Below are positions 45,410 to 54,364 of a stretch of 59,966 nucleotides of DNA, in pieces. The first letter of the stretch is position 1; every line of letters begins with the position of its first letter. The stretch spans positions 1 through 59,966 of the forward strand of contig JAMOZS010000009.1 of NCBI GenBank assembly GCA_023667765.1, written 5' to 3'. The DNA is from Roseburia sp. (GTDB lineage: Bacteria; Bacillota; Clostridia; Lachnospirales; Lachnospiraceae). A program made the translations under genes and the position numbers. The notes below the pieces were generated by a model that saw nothing but the letters and a program-made list of their open reading frames with translations, was not told the origin of the DNA and searched no databases.

Positions 45410-45872
45410 AATGTTCCTCCTCCATGATACGGCGTAAATCTCTTCGCCCCCGACACAGTCGACTTTTTACGGTTCCTGCGGGAATACACATGATTTTCGC
45501 AATCTCTTCTATGGAATATCCCTCCAGATAGTACAGTACCAGTGTCAGACGGGTCTCTTTTTTCAGCATATTCAAGGCGTTATACAAATCTGAATAGTCC
45601 GGAGCGCCAGCCCCTTCTTCTGGTTCCGTCAGCAGAGTCATTGTTTTTTCTCGCCTTTTCAGGATGCCGTAACACTCGTTTATCAGTATTCTGGTCAACC
45701 AGGTTTTAGCATAGGCTTCCTGACGCAGAGTGTTCAATTTGGCGAAGCCTGTGGCGATAGCTTCCTGTACGGCATCCTCACAATCTGTATCATTTTTCAG
45801 CATGGCCTTTGATATGCGGTAGAGGCTGTTCGTGCCGGCAATTACCATATTGGCAAAAGCTTCCTTGTCCAT
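45393..45872 (-). CDS. ECF sigma factor
   Basis: 159 residues from ATG 45872, with GGAGGTG upstream; the longer frame to 46040 lacks a site. Region 2: NSLYRISKAMLKNDTDCEDA and WLTRILINECYGILKRREK. Region 4: YYLEGYSIEEIAKIMCIPAG then TVKSRLCRGRRDLRR. SigW/SigV-like in size. Co-transcribed with the DUF4179 gene. Confidence 0.92.
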   Translation of the reverse strand: MDKEAFANMVIAGTNSLYRISKAMLKNDTDCEDAVQEAIATGFAKLNTLRQEAYAKTWLTRILINECYGILKRREKTMTLLTEPEEGAGAPDYSDLYNALNMLKKETRLTLVLYYLEGYSIEEIAKIMCIPAGTVKSRLCRGRRDLRRIMEEEHYENIS

Positions 45873-46157
45873 TGTGTTCACCTCCTCCTCGTCTTTCGTT
45901 TTATACCTATTAGAGAAAGAAATAAGAAAAAGGGTTGCAGGTTTCTGAGAAAATTTTGTTGAAGCTTTGTATTGAGTCCGTACAAAGGGACACAAAAAAG
46001 GGTAGTATGACTTTCTGAAGATACCAGATTGAAAAGCCAAACCTGTACTTTGACAACAGAAAATCGTTAAAAAGTCTATTTTATTCTTGCAAGGATGCTT
46101 CTGATAGTGGATGGTATTTATATCGATAATTGTCTGCCGGAAGGACCATCATAAATG
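45873..46157. other. Intergenic stretch between sigma factor and CRISPR regulatory RNA
   Basis: No gene is seen. It must hold the promoter of the sigma-factor operon (minus strand), but I cannot name clear hexamers. Confidence 0.5.
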
Positions 46158-46316
46158 AAAACATCGATTGCATAACGGAATACAATCGATGCTTATCACA
46201 GTTTATATTTCAATCCACATGCCGGAACAGTGAATCGCATGAGGCAGTCGTTACCGAATGAATTTCAGCCGGATAATCTGCACCTGTGCGTCTGCATGCT
46301 CGGGCATGACATAAAT
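46158..46316 (-). ncRNA. Putative CreR-like crRNA-type regulator of the cas operon
   Basis: Seen in the sequence: on the minus strand a TATAAT (46327-46322) is followed ~90 nt later by a degenerate repeat ending GTGGATTGAAAT (46218-46207). Next comes a guide-like stretch whose first 17 nt (46206-46190) match the cas3 5' UTR at 16 positions. Then a hairpin CATCGATTG-N12-CAATCGATG (46191-46162) runs into TTTT. Known: Cas-regulating RNAs (CreR) in other type I systems use short partial guides to make the effector complex repress cas genes without Cas3 cutting. Inferred: this is such an RNA, with a terminator hairpin as 3' end in place of a second repeat. The -35 is weak, and no transcript is proven. 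Confidence 0.7.
46207..46232 (-). repeat. Solitary degenerate CRISPR repeat
   Basis: The minus strand reads CACTGTTCCGGCATG then TGGATTGAAAT. The last 12 nt, GTGGATTGAAAT, are identical to the 3' end of the array repeats. The CACT..CCG.CATG part resembles the first stem arm. The second arm (GAGTGAG) is missing; a CCTCATGC arm upstream can pair with GCATGTGG instead. Confidence 0.75.
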
Positions 46317-46388
46317 ACTATATTATATTCGAGATGAAAAAACAAGAAAAAGGGCAAAACATAAAAAGGAAAATTTTGACAGAGGTTA

Positions 46389-46417
46389 TTGACAGGGGTC
46401 ATATAAAATGATATTAT
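46389..46417 (+). promoter_or_regulatory. Promoter of the cas operon
   Basis: TTGACA (46389-46394), 17-bp spacer, TATTAT (46412-46417). The start site would be near 46424, so the guide-matched site at 46439-46455 lies at about +15 to +32. Confidence 0.85.
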
Positions 46418-46438
46418 GTCGATAAACAAAAATAATAT

Positions 46439-46458
46439 TGCTTATCACATTTTATGAA
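46439..46458 (-). promoter_or_regulatory. Protospacer-like target with TTC PAM in the cas3 5' UTR
   Basis: Minus strand TTC (46458-46456) is directly followed by a 17-nt sequence (46455-46439) that matches the guide at 46206-46190 except at guide position 6. TTC is the PAM of type I-C systems. Beyond position 17 the match ends, so only a seed-plus pairing is possible. Confidence 0.75.
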
Positions 46459-46485
46459 CAAAATAAAGAGGGGGATGAGAGAGGA

Positions 46486-48960
46486 ATGGGGGAAAGGTAT
46501 TTTGCCCATATTCGAAACAGGGAGAATGGAGAGAAAGAGTTTCAATCTGTAAAACGGCATTGTGAAGCTACTGCAAAATATGCAAGGGAGTGTCTGGCAC
46601 CGGTTTCCCTTGGGGAATCGGCATATTTGGCGGGACTGATTCACGATATGGGAAAGAGAACCGGTGCTTATCAGAATTATATTATCGCATGTGCAGAGGG
46701 AAAAAATCCGCCCAGAGGAAGCGTAAATCATACCTTCGCAGGCGTTCGGCTGTTGCTGGAGAAATTCCATTTAGATGAAAGAGCCGGAGGACGGGAAGAA
46801 AATGAGCGCAGTCTGGTCTGTGAGTGGTTGGCTTTTGCGGCAGGAGCGCATCATGGCCTCTTTGATTGTGTGGATATTCAACATCAATCAGGGTTTCAGC
46901 ACAGAATAAAGAAAGCAGATATTGGTTATGAGGAAGCTGTGCAGGGCTTATGGGAAAACGGATTGTCGGAGCAGGAATTATCTATAAAATTTGAAAGAGC
47001 TTTAGAGGAAATGAAGCCATGTATTTCAAAGATGGCAGTTATGGCACAAAATAGCGGCGCCACAGACAGAAATGCACCGTCTGAGGAATTGTCCTTTTAT
47101 TTTGGCTTTTTTGCAAGACTGCTCCTTTCGGCAGTAATAGAGGGTGACCGCAGAGACACGGCGGAGTTTATGAATGAATTTGTGTATCCGCAGTTTCCGG
47201 ATAATAAAGAGGAATTTTGGAGCCGGGTGCTTTTTGGGGTAGAGGCGAAGCTGAATGACCTGGAGGACAGGACTCCGATACAGGCGGCCAGAAGAAAAAT
47301 ATCTAATCAGTGCAGAGCCTTTGCGGAGAATGGTCGGGGCGTTATTCGGCTGAATGTTCCAACCGGAGCAGGGAAAACCTTAAGTTCCCTTCGCTTCAGC
47401 TTGGCACATGCTGCCAAATGGGGAAAATCACGAATACTTTACGTCTCTCCGCTTTTGAGTATATTAGAGCAAAATGCAAAGGTTCTGCATGAGTTTATCG
47501 GGGAGGATAAAATTATCCTGGAGCATCATTCAAATGTTGTTCGGGAGCATATGGATGAAGATGAACTGGATATGCATGAACTGTTTGCGGAAAACTGGAA
47601 TGTGCCAGTGATTATTACAACACTGGTACAATTGCTTAACACCCTGTTTTCTGGCAAAACGACTTGCATTCGACGTTTTCAGAGCTTGTGCAACAGTATT
47701 ATTATAATAGATGAGGTTCAGACGGTTCCTGCTCATATGCTCAGCCTGTTTAACCTGGCAGTAAACTTTCTCGTAGAAATAGCCGGGGTGACAGTCGTTC
47801 TTTGTTCTGCTACTCAGCCCTGCTTTGAAAAAGCGTCCCATCCCATAAATGTACCTATCAGTGATATGGTTCCTTATCAGGAGCAGCTATGGGACAAGTT
47901 CAGAAGAACGAAGATAGCGTATGTCGGAAGCCGCAGCCTGGAGGAAATCCCGGAGCTTGCGTGGGAGATACTGGAACAGACAGATAGCCTGTTGATTGTC
48001 TGCAATAAAAAGGAGGAAGCGGAACGGCTGTTTCATTTTATATCTAAGGAAAATGTGAAATGCGTCCATCTTTCGGCGTCCATGTGTCAGGCGCATCGCA
48101 AAGCTGTGCTGGAGGAAGTGAAAGAGGCTTTGAAACGGATAGAAGAAGCCAAAAAGAAAGGATGCAGGAATATACAAAAACTGGTATGCGTGTCAACTCA
48201 GGTAATAGAGGCAGGAGTAGACATTTCCTTTTCGAGCGTGATACGACTGGCGGCCGGGATGGACAGTGTAGTACAGGCGGCCGGGCGATGTAATCGGAAT
48301 GGGGAAAGCGCAGAGCCCATGCCGGTGTATGTGGTGCGGTGTCGGGATGAGCAGCTGGGATTTTTGGAGGATATAGAAAGAGGGAAGGACGCAACGCTGG
48401 AATTGCTGGAAAACTATGAAGGCGCTCCCGAAAAGTATGGTAACGATTTGACCGGAGACAGAGCAATTGAAGAATACTATCATATATTGTATCGCGAGAT
48501 GAGACAGAAGGTAAAATATGAGGATTTCGTGGTTAAGGAAAATGGGCAGATACTGACGATATTTTCCTTGCTTTCGGATAACAGGGATTTACGGTCGGAC
48601 AGTGATTCGGCAGTCGGGAGTTATATGCTGCAGCAGGCATTCCGACTGGCAGGGAAACTGTTTCAGGTGTTTGACAGGGAGACAACGGATGTGCTGGTTT
48701 CGTATGGGGAAGGAGGGGAGATTATTCAAGAATTATGTTCGGAGCGTGCCGTCTATCAGCCAGTCCGTATGAGAGAATTGCTGGATAAGGGAAAGGCGTA
48801 TACCATTTCGCTCTATCGGTATCAGGTGGAAATTCTGGAGCGTCAGAATGCATTGTATTCTGTTTGCGGCGGCAGGGTCATGGTATTGCAGGATAATTAT
48901 TATGATGAGAATACAGGATTGACCTTATCTGCAGGTGGCAGTACGTTTTTGGAGGAATAG
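46486..48960 (+). CDS. cas3: Cas3 nuclease-helicase, type I-C
   Basis: 825 residues from ATG 46486; the open frame reaches back to 46438, but that part lies in the leader. N-terminal HD nuclease: HC near residue 25, IHDMGKRTGAY (His53-Asp54) and GAHHGLFD. Superfamily 2 helicase: NVPTGAGKTLSSLRF (~291), IIDEVQTVPAHM, VLCSATQP and STQVIEAGVDISFSSVIRLA. It degrades DNA once the Cas5c-8c-7c complex has opened a target. First gene of the cas operon; the leader carries the guide-matched site. Confidence 0.95.
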   Translation: MGERYFAHIRNRENGEKEFQSVKRHCEATAKYARECLAPVSLGESAYLAGLIHDMGKRTGAYQNYIIACAEGKNPPRGSVNHTFAGVRLLLEKFHLDERAGGREENERSLVCEWLAFAAGAHHGLFDCVDIQHQSGFQHRIKKADIGYEEAVQGLWENGLSEQELSIKFERALEEMKPCISKMAVMAQNSGATDRNAPSEELSFYFGFFARLLLSAVIEGDRRDTAEFMNEFVYPQFPDNKEEFWSRVLFGVEAKLNDLEDRTPIQAARRKISNQCRAFAENGRGVIRLNVPTGAGKTLSSLRFSLAHAAKWGKSRILYVSPLLSILEQNAKVLHEFIGEDKIILEHHSNVVREHMDEDELDMHELFAENWNVPVIITTLVQLLNTLFSGKTTCIRRFQSLCNSIIIIDEVQTVPAHMLSLFNLAVNFLVEIAGVTVVLCSATQPCFEKASHPINVPISDMVPYQEQLWDKFRRTKIAYVGSRSLEEIPELAWEILEQTDSLLIVCNKKEEAERLFHFISKENVKCVHLSASMCQAHRKAVLEEVKEALKRIEEAKKKGCRNIQKLVCVSTQVIEAGVDISFSSVIRLAAGMDSVVQAAGRCNRNGESAEPMPVYVVRCRDEQLGFLEDIERGKDATLELLENYEGAPEKYGNDLTGDRAIEEYYHILYREMRQKVKYEDFVVKENGQILTIFSLLSDNRDLRSDSDSAVGSYMLQQAFRLAGKLFQVFDRETTDVLVSYGEGGEIIQELCSERAVYQPVRMRELLDKGKAYTISLYRYQVEILERQNALYSVCGGRVMVLQDNYYDENTGLTLSAGGSTFLEE

Positions 48961-49060
48961 AAACCGGCATATTCAGTGTTCTTTAATCGGCAGATTGTGC
49001 AGGGGCTGTCGGCGCGGAGTCGGTTGAAAATGAAAGGACAGCGTGTAAAGGAGGAATAGT

Positions 49061-49804
49061 ATGGAACATTCTAATATGCAGCATCCTAATATTGTGGAGT
49101 TTCAAGTGTCGGGAGCATATGGCCTGTTCTCTGACCCGATTATGCGTGTAGGGGGCGAGAAATGTACTTATCAGATACCTACTTATGAAAGTATAAAAGG
49201 TATTCTTGCATCCGTATACTGGAAACCTACAATTATCTGGTACATTGATGCAGTCCGGGTTATGAATCCGATTCAGACGGAGGTGAAGGGCATTCGGCCC
49301 ATTAAGTATTATGATGAAAAAAATGATTTAGCCTATTATACCTATCTGAAGGATTGCTGTTATCAGGTGCGGGCGCATTTTGAGTGGAATGAAAACAGAT
49401 TGGAGCTAAAGCAGGACAGAAACGAAAACAAGCATCATGAGATAGCGAAGAGAATGATTCGGAGAGGTGGGAGAAGGGATGTATTTCTGGGCACCAGAGA
49501 ATGTCAGGGTTATGTGGAGCCTTGTATATTCGGAGAGGGAAAAAGCGCTTATGAGGATATTCCGGAGTTGAGTTTCGGCCTGATGTATCATGGAATGACT
49601 TATGCGGATGAAGCTTATTCCGAGGATACAAGGGGAAAGATGACCGCTAATTTCTGGTATCCGGTAATGAGGAAAGGCAGTATCTCCTTTTTGAGACCGG
49701 AAGCTTGTCCGCTTCATAAGACCCTTAGAGAAATGAATAAGAAGTCTTTTGGAGTAATGCAGAAGAATTTTTCGGGTTTGCAGGAATGGGGAGAGGTGAT
49801 GTAA
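49061..49804 (+). CDS. cas5c: Cas5c (Cas5d), crRNA-processing subunit
   Basis: 247 residues, RBS GGAGGAATAG. Start region VEFQVSGAYGLFSDPIMRVG and KGILASVYWKPT are typical of Cas5 in type I-C. In this subtype Cas5 replaces Cas6 and cuts the repeat RNA, then stays on the 5' handle. It ends directly against cas8c (stop followed at once by ATG). Confidence 0.93.
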   Translation: MEHSNMQHPNIVEFQVSGAYGLFSDPIMRVGGEKCTYQIPTYESIKGILASVYWKPTIIWYIDAVRVMNPIQTEVKGIRPIKYYDEKNDLAYYTYLKDCCYQVRAHFEWNENRLELKQDRNENKHHEIAKRMIRRGGRRDVFLGTRECQGYVEPCIFGEGKSAYEDIPELSFGLMYHGMTYADEAYSEDTRGKMTANFWYPVMRKGSISFLRPEACPLHKTLREMNKKSFGVMQKNFSGLQEWGEVM

Positions 49805-51652
49805 ATGGGAATTATGCAGAAAGCTTTAGAGGCATATGAGTGTCATTCCGAATATGCCGGGCAGGCCAGAGAAGAACATGAGACGCTGGCGCCGGTGGCG
49901 CATATGATTGCCGGTGTACAGATTGAGATTACAGTCAGTGGAAATGGGAAATTTATAGATGCCAAGAGTGTGGATAAACGGAAGATAATTATTCCTGTGA
50001 CAGAGGAATCTGCCGGAAGGACGAGTAAGCCCTGTCCCCATCCATTATGTGAGCAGCTATGCTATCTTGCGCCTTATGAGGAAAAACGTCACGAAATGTA
50101 TCTGGAACAGTTGAAGCAATGGATGGAATCGGAATATACCCATCCGAAACTGGAGCCAATCTATCTATATGTAAAGAGCGGAACCATTTTGCAGGATTTG
50201 GCGGAGGATGGAGTCATCAAGCTGACGGATAAAGGCATTCCTGAAAAAGAAAAGCAAATGGTTTGCTGGCGTGTGATGGGCGAGGAAGCGGGAGAGGGGG
50301 AGTCCAGTGCCTGTTGGCTGGATAAGAAGCTGATTCAGAACTATATATCTTATTACCGGGAAGCTTGTAATAAGGCCGAAAAAGGACTTTGTATGGTTAC
50401 GGGAGAACTGTCTGTCTTGGCAAAACAGCATCCCAAAGGGATAGTTTCCAAGTACGGGAACGCAAAACTTGTTTCGGCAAATGACCAGAAGGGTTTTACT
50501 TACCGGGGAAGGATAACCGAGGATTGGCAGGCTGCGACAGTGGGCTATGAGGTCTCTCAAAAGGCGCATAATGCTCTTCAATGGATAGCGTCGGAACAGA
50601 GGGTGATGTTTGGCGGACGTACCTTCATATGCTGGAATCCTCAGGGGAAAAAGCTGAAGAATCCGGCGGATGTGTTTCTGCAGCAGGATGAGCAGGATGA
50701 GCCTATTACGGAACCGTCTGATTATAAGCAGCAGCTATACAATACCTTAGTAAGCTTTCAGACAAAGCATCAGCTAACAGGCACAGAGACGGCTGTTATT
50801 GCGGCTCTTGATGCTGCCACTACAGGAAGGCTGGCGATGACATATTATAATGAACTGAAGGTATCCGATTTTTTGAAAAGATTATGTGACTGGGATGCAA
50901 CCTGTTATTGGATAAACGGTAAATTTGGAATACAGTCGCCGCCGTTGTGCAAAATAATAAACTGTGCATATGGCACCCAGCGAGAAGAGAAGGGAAGCAC
51001 TCGTATGGTTGCGGACGAGCGGGTTATGTGTCAGCAGATGCAGAAGCTGCTGGATTGCCGGCTTAGGGGAGGGAGAATTCCTGTGGATATAGTACAGGCT
51101 TTAGCAAGAAAAGCTTCAAATCCTCAGGCCTATGAGCGTAATTGCTGGTATCAGATTTTGTATATAGCGTGTGCTGTGATACGAAAGAATCGAAGTGACA
51201 GATATAAGGAGGAATGGACAGTGGCATTAGATGAAAACAATAAGAATCGTAGTTATCTGTTTGGCAGATTGCTTGCAATCGCCGAGAAAGTGGAAGAGGA
51301 CGCTAACAGGAGGAGCGGCGCTGCCTCGGAGGATAAGAATGAAAGTAAGGGAACGAAATCCACAAATGCGTCCAGAATGCAGGCAGTTTTTTCCAAGAGG
51401 CCTATGTATGCCTGGAGAATCCTGCATGAAAAGCTGGAACCTTACTATCGTCGGTTAAAGCCGGGAAGCATACAGTATTATAAAAGATTAATAGCGGGTA
51501 TAGCGAATCATTTGGATGAGAAAACCTCGGAGTTGAATCATCCGCTGGAGGACATTTACCTTTTGGGTTATTACCACCAGAGGCAGGCTTTGTATGGAGC
51601 CAAAGAGCTGGCAGATTCAGATGAGACGGAAGGAAAAGATGATACGAACTAA
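49805..51652 (+). CDS. cas8c: Cas8c (Csd1), large effector subunit
   Basis: 615 residues. Csd1-type sequence (LAPVAHMIAGVQIEITVSGN; AKLVSANDQKGFTYRGRITE). It recognises the PAM and positions the effector. Its stop codon is formed by the first bases of a short palindromic repeat (51649). The operon continues 68 nt later. Confidence 0.92.
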   Translation: MGIMQKALEAYECHSEYAGQAREEHETLAPVAHMIAGVQIEITVSGNGKFIDAKSVDKRKIIIPVTEESAGRTSKPCPHPLCEQLCYLAPYEEKRHEMYLEQLKQWMESEYTHPKLEPIYLYVKSGTILQDLAEDGVIKLTDKGIPEKEKQMVCWRVMGEEAGEGESSACWLDKKLIQNYISYYREACNKAEKGLCMVTGELSVLAKQHPKGIVSKYGNAKLVSANDQKGFTYRGRITEDWQAATVGYEVSQKAHNALQWIASEQRVMFGGRTFICWNPQGKKLKNPADVFLQQDEQDEPITEPSDYKQQLYNTLVSFQTKHQLTGTETAVIAALDAATTGRLAMTYYNELKVSDFLKRLCDWDATCYWINGKFGIQSPPLCKIINCAYGTQREEKGSTRMVADERVMCQQMQKLLDCRLRGGRIPVDIVQALARKASNPQAYERNCWYQILYIACAVIRKNRSDRYKEEWTVALDENNKNRSYLFGRLLAIAEKVEEDANRRSGAASEDKNESKGTKSTNASRMQAVFSKRPMYAWRILHEKLEPYYRRLKPGSIQYYKRLIAGIANHLDEKTSELNHPLEDIYLLGYYHQRQALYGAKELADSDETEGKDDTN

Positions 51653-51678
51653 GGAAACGCTTTAATCAGCGTTTTATG
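51649..51678 (+). repeat. Short relative of the dispersed palindromic element
   Basis: CTAAGGAAACGCTTTAATC followed by AGCGTTTT. It keeps the CTAAGGAA start and the AATCAGCG part of the longer copies in shrunken form. It lies between cas8c and cas7c inside the operon. Confidence 0.6.
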
Positions 51679-51720
51679 TAATAATGATGCAAGTTAAACG
51701 AAAAAAAGGAGGATTCTGCA

Positions 51721-52611
51721 ATGAGTGTACTTGAAAATAAAATTGATTTTGTGGCGGTAGTTTCGGTGAGGAACGCTAATCCTAACGGAGACCCTTTGAA
51801 TGGAAATCGTCCTCGGACAAATTATGATGACTTTGGCGAAATTTCGGATGTATGTATTAAGCGAAAAATCCGGAATCGCATGCAGGATATGGGACAGAGT
51901 ATTTTTGTACAGAGTGACAGTCGTAAAAATGATACATATGACTGTCTGAGTAAGCGGGCGTCCGGTGTGCTGGGTAAGATTAAGGATAAGGAGGAGTATG
52001 CGAAGAGGGCGTGTGAAGAATGGTTGGATGTTCGTACCTTTGGACAGGTGTTTGCATTTAAGGCAACTGATAAAGACGGCGTGTCTGTGGGAGTGCGTGG
52101 GCCGGTTTCGATTCATCTGGCGGACAGTGTTTTCCCGGTAGAAGTGGAAACCATGCAGATTACCAAAAGTGTGAACAGTGAGCCGGGAGAGAAAAAGACA
52201 TCTGATACTATGGGTATGAAGCATTTTGTGCGCTATGGGGTCTATCTGATAAAGGGTACTATTAATGTACAGCTTGCTGAAAAGACCGGTTTTTCTCAGG
52301 AGGATGCAGATGTGATGAAGGAATGCTTACGGACATTATTTGTAAATGACGCTTCTTCAGCCAGACCGGAAGGTTCCATGGAGGTGGTAAAATTATTCTG
52401 GTGGAAGCATCATTGTAAAGAGGGGCAGTATTCTTCTGCAAAAGTACATCGCTCTCTCAAGGTGGAACAGAGAGAGAAAGTGGTACAGCCGGATGGATCT
52501 TTGAATGAAGCGTATCAAAACAATATTGTGATAGCTGACTGCCTGGAGAACTATGCGATTGTGCTTGAGCCCATGGACGGATTGGAGCCGGAAATTATAG
52601 ATGGAATATAA
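51721..52611 (+). CDS. cas7c: Cas7c (Csd2), backbone subunit
   Basis: 296 residues, strong RBS AAAGGAGG. Csd2 signatures: VVSVRNANPNGDPLNGNRPR at the N-terminus, GVRGPVSIHLADSVFPVEVE, and KHFVRYGVYLIKGTINVQLA. Six or so copies bind the spacer part of the crRNA, with every sixth base flipped out. The end overlaps cas4 by 11 nt. Confidence 0.95.
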   Translation: MSVLENKIDFVAVVSVRNANPNGDPLNGNRPRTNYDDFGEISDVCIKRKIRNRMQDMGQSIFVQSDSRKNDTYDCLSKRASGVLGKIKDKEEYAKRACEEWLDVRTFGQVFAFKATDKDGVSVGVRGPVSIHLADSVFPVEVETMQITKSVNSEPGEKKTSDTMGMKHFVRYGVYLIKGTINVQLAEKTGFSQEDADVMKECLRTLFVNDASSARPEGSMEVVKLFWWKHHCKEGQYSSAKVHRSLKVEQREKVVQPDGSLNEAYQNNIVIADCLENYAIVLEPMDGLEPEIIDGI

Positions 52612-53275
52612 GGAAGAGGATTTTTTACAGCTTTCGGGTCTGCAGCATTTTGCCTTTTGCAGGCGTCAATGGGCATTAATCCATATGGAACAGCAATGGG
52701 CGGAAAATTATCATACGGCGGATGGCAGAATCATGCACAAAAATGTTCATGACGGAGATTTTAAGGAAACACGACGAGATTGTATTATTACACGGGCTAT
52801 GCGTATTCATTCGGCAGCTCTGGGGGTGTCTGGAGAGTGTGATGTTTTGGAATTTCATTTGGGAAATAACGGTATTGAGTTGCCAAACAGAGCAGGGCTC
52901 TGGCAGCCATTTCCCGTGGAGTACAAGAGGGGAGCGCCCAAAAGCGATAATTGGGACATGCTTCAGTTGTGCGGACAGGCCATGTGTCTGGAAGAAATGC
53001 TTTGCTGTGACATCCCTAATGGAGCGCTGTACTATGGGGAGACGCATAGACGGCAGGATGTATATTTTGAAGACGCTTTGCGGAAACAGGTCAGAACTCT
53101 GTTTCAGGAAATGCACGGATTGTATTCCAGAGGTATTACGCCAAAGGTTAAGCCTACAAAAGCTTGTAATGCCTGTTCCCTGAAGGAGCTATGTCTGCCG
53201 AAGCTTATGCGGAAAAAATCGGCATCCGGCTACATAAAAGAGCATATGGAGGAAGCGGATGAAACATTTGCTTAA
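52601..53275 (+). CDS. cas4: Cas4 adaptation nuclease
   Basis: 224 residues. RecB-type core with GECDVLEF and PVEYKRGAPK, and Fe-S cysteines: Cys near 21 (FAFCRRQW) and the C-terminal KACNACSLKELC. Cas4 sets PAM and orientation of new spacers. Overlaps cas1 by 17 nt. Confidence 0.94.
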   Translation: MEYKEEDFLQLSGLQHFAFCRRQWALIHMEQQWAENYHTADGRIMHKNVHDGDFKETRRDCIITRAMRIHSAALGVSGECDVLEFHLGNNGIELPNRAGLWQPFPVEYKRGAPKSDNWDMLQLCGQAMCLEEMLCCDIPNGALYYGETHRRQDVYFEDALRKQVRTLFQEMHGLYSRGITPKVKPTKACNACSLKELCLPKLMRKKSASGYIKEHMEEADETFA

Positions 53276-54290
53276 TACGCTGTTTGTAACGACAGAAAAT
53301 GCTTATTTGTCCTTGGACGGAGAAAATGTGGCGGTAAATCAGGATAAGGAAATAAAGGCGAGATATCCGCTGCATATTTTGCAAGGTATTATTTCTTTTT
53401 CTTATGCAGGTGCCTCGCCGGCTTTGATGGGAGCATGCGCGGAGAGAAACATTACTTTGAGTTTTTGTACGCCTTACGGGAAATTTTTGGCCAGAGTTTG
53501 TGGGGAGAGTAATGGGAATGTATTGCTTCGGAGGACGCAGTATCGTATAGCGGATAATCCACTGGCAAGTTGCCGTATTGCCAGAAATTTTATTTTCGGT
53601 AAGGTTTATAATAGCCGAAAAAGTGTGGAACGAACTTTGCGTGACCATAAGTTTCGGGTGAATCAGGAGAAACTGGAGAATTCTGTGGGGCAGTTAAAAA
53701 CCTCGCTTCCGGTTATTGCAGAGGAAACATCGCTGGAATCCTTACGAGGATTGGAGGGCGCTGCCGCCATGGTTTATTTTGATTGCTTAGACGAAATGAT
53801 TTTGAACCATAAAGAAGATTTTTTCTTCCACGGAAGAAGTCGTAGGCCTCCTGCGGACAGATTTAATGCGCTTTTATCCTTTGCTTATAGCCTGTTGGGA
53901 AACGAATGTGCGTCAGCGCTAGAAGCGGTGGGTTTGGATTCTTATGTTGGTTTTATGCACAGGGACAGACCGGGTAGGACATCTTTGGCATTGGATTTGA
54001 TGGAGGAATTACGTCCCTGTTTTGCAGACAGATTCGTGCTGACAATGATTAACAATCGTGCGATTTCACCTGAGGATTTTGAAGTAAGGGAAAATGGAGC
54101 GGTATTGTTAAAGGAACAGGCACGGCGCAGTTTTTTGCGGCAATGGCAGCAGAAAAAACAGGATGTTATTACACATCCCTATCTGGACGAAAAGCTTCCC
54201 TGGGGCTTGGTACCTTATATGCAGGCATTGTTATTGGCCCGATATCTGCGGGATGACTTGGATGCGTATCCTCCGTTTTTTTGGAGGTAA
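53259..54290 (+). CDS. cas1: Cas1 integrase, type I-C
   Basis: 343 residues. Start LNTLFVTTENAYLSLDGENV. The active-site regions are present: LRGLEGAAAMVYFD (Glu) and GFMHRDRPGRTSLALDLMEE (His), with the Asp in the same helix region. Joins new spacers at the leader end with Cas2. Confidence 0.95.
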   Translation: MKHLLNTLFVTTENAYLSLDGENVAVNQDKEIKARYPLHILQGIISFSYAGASPALMGACAERNITLSFCTPYGKFLARVCGESNGNVLLRRTQYRIADNPLASCRIARNFIFGKVYNSRKSVERTLRDHKFRVNQEKLENSVGQLKTSLPVIAEETSLESLRGLEGAAAMVYFDCLDEMILNHKEDFFFHGRSRRPPADRFNALLSFAYSLLGNECASALEAVGLDSYVGFMHRDRPGRTSLALDLMEELRPCFADRFVLTMINNRAISPEDFEVRENGAVLLKEQARRSFLRQWQQKKQDVITHPYLDEKLPWGLVPYMQALLLARYLRDDLDAYPPFFWR

Positions 54291-54364
54291 AAGTAAATTT
54301 TTACCCGGTAGATTTGCGCAAGCATTGTATGATGTGTGGGAAATAGCGCAGAAGGAGGGAAAAC

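Noticed and set aside
46207-46218. The degenerate repeat as a plain relic of a lost second array
   Set aside because: A relic would not explain the adjacent 16/17 match to the cas3 leader with a correct PAM and a mismatch at position 6; kept as the main alternative to be tested.
46334-46411. 25-codon plus-strand ORF upstream of cas3
   Set aside because: No RBS, and it overlaps the cas promoter, so the predicted transcript would start after it.
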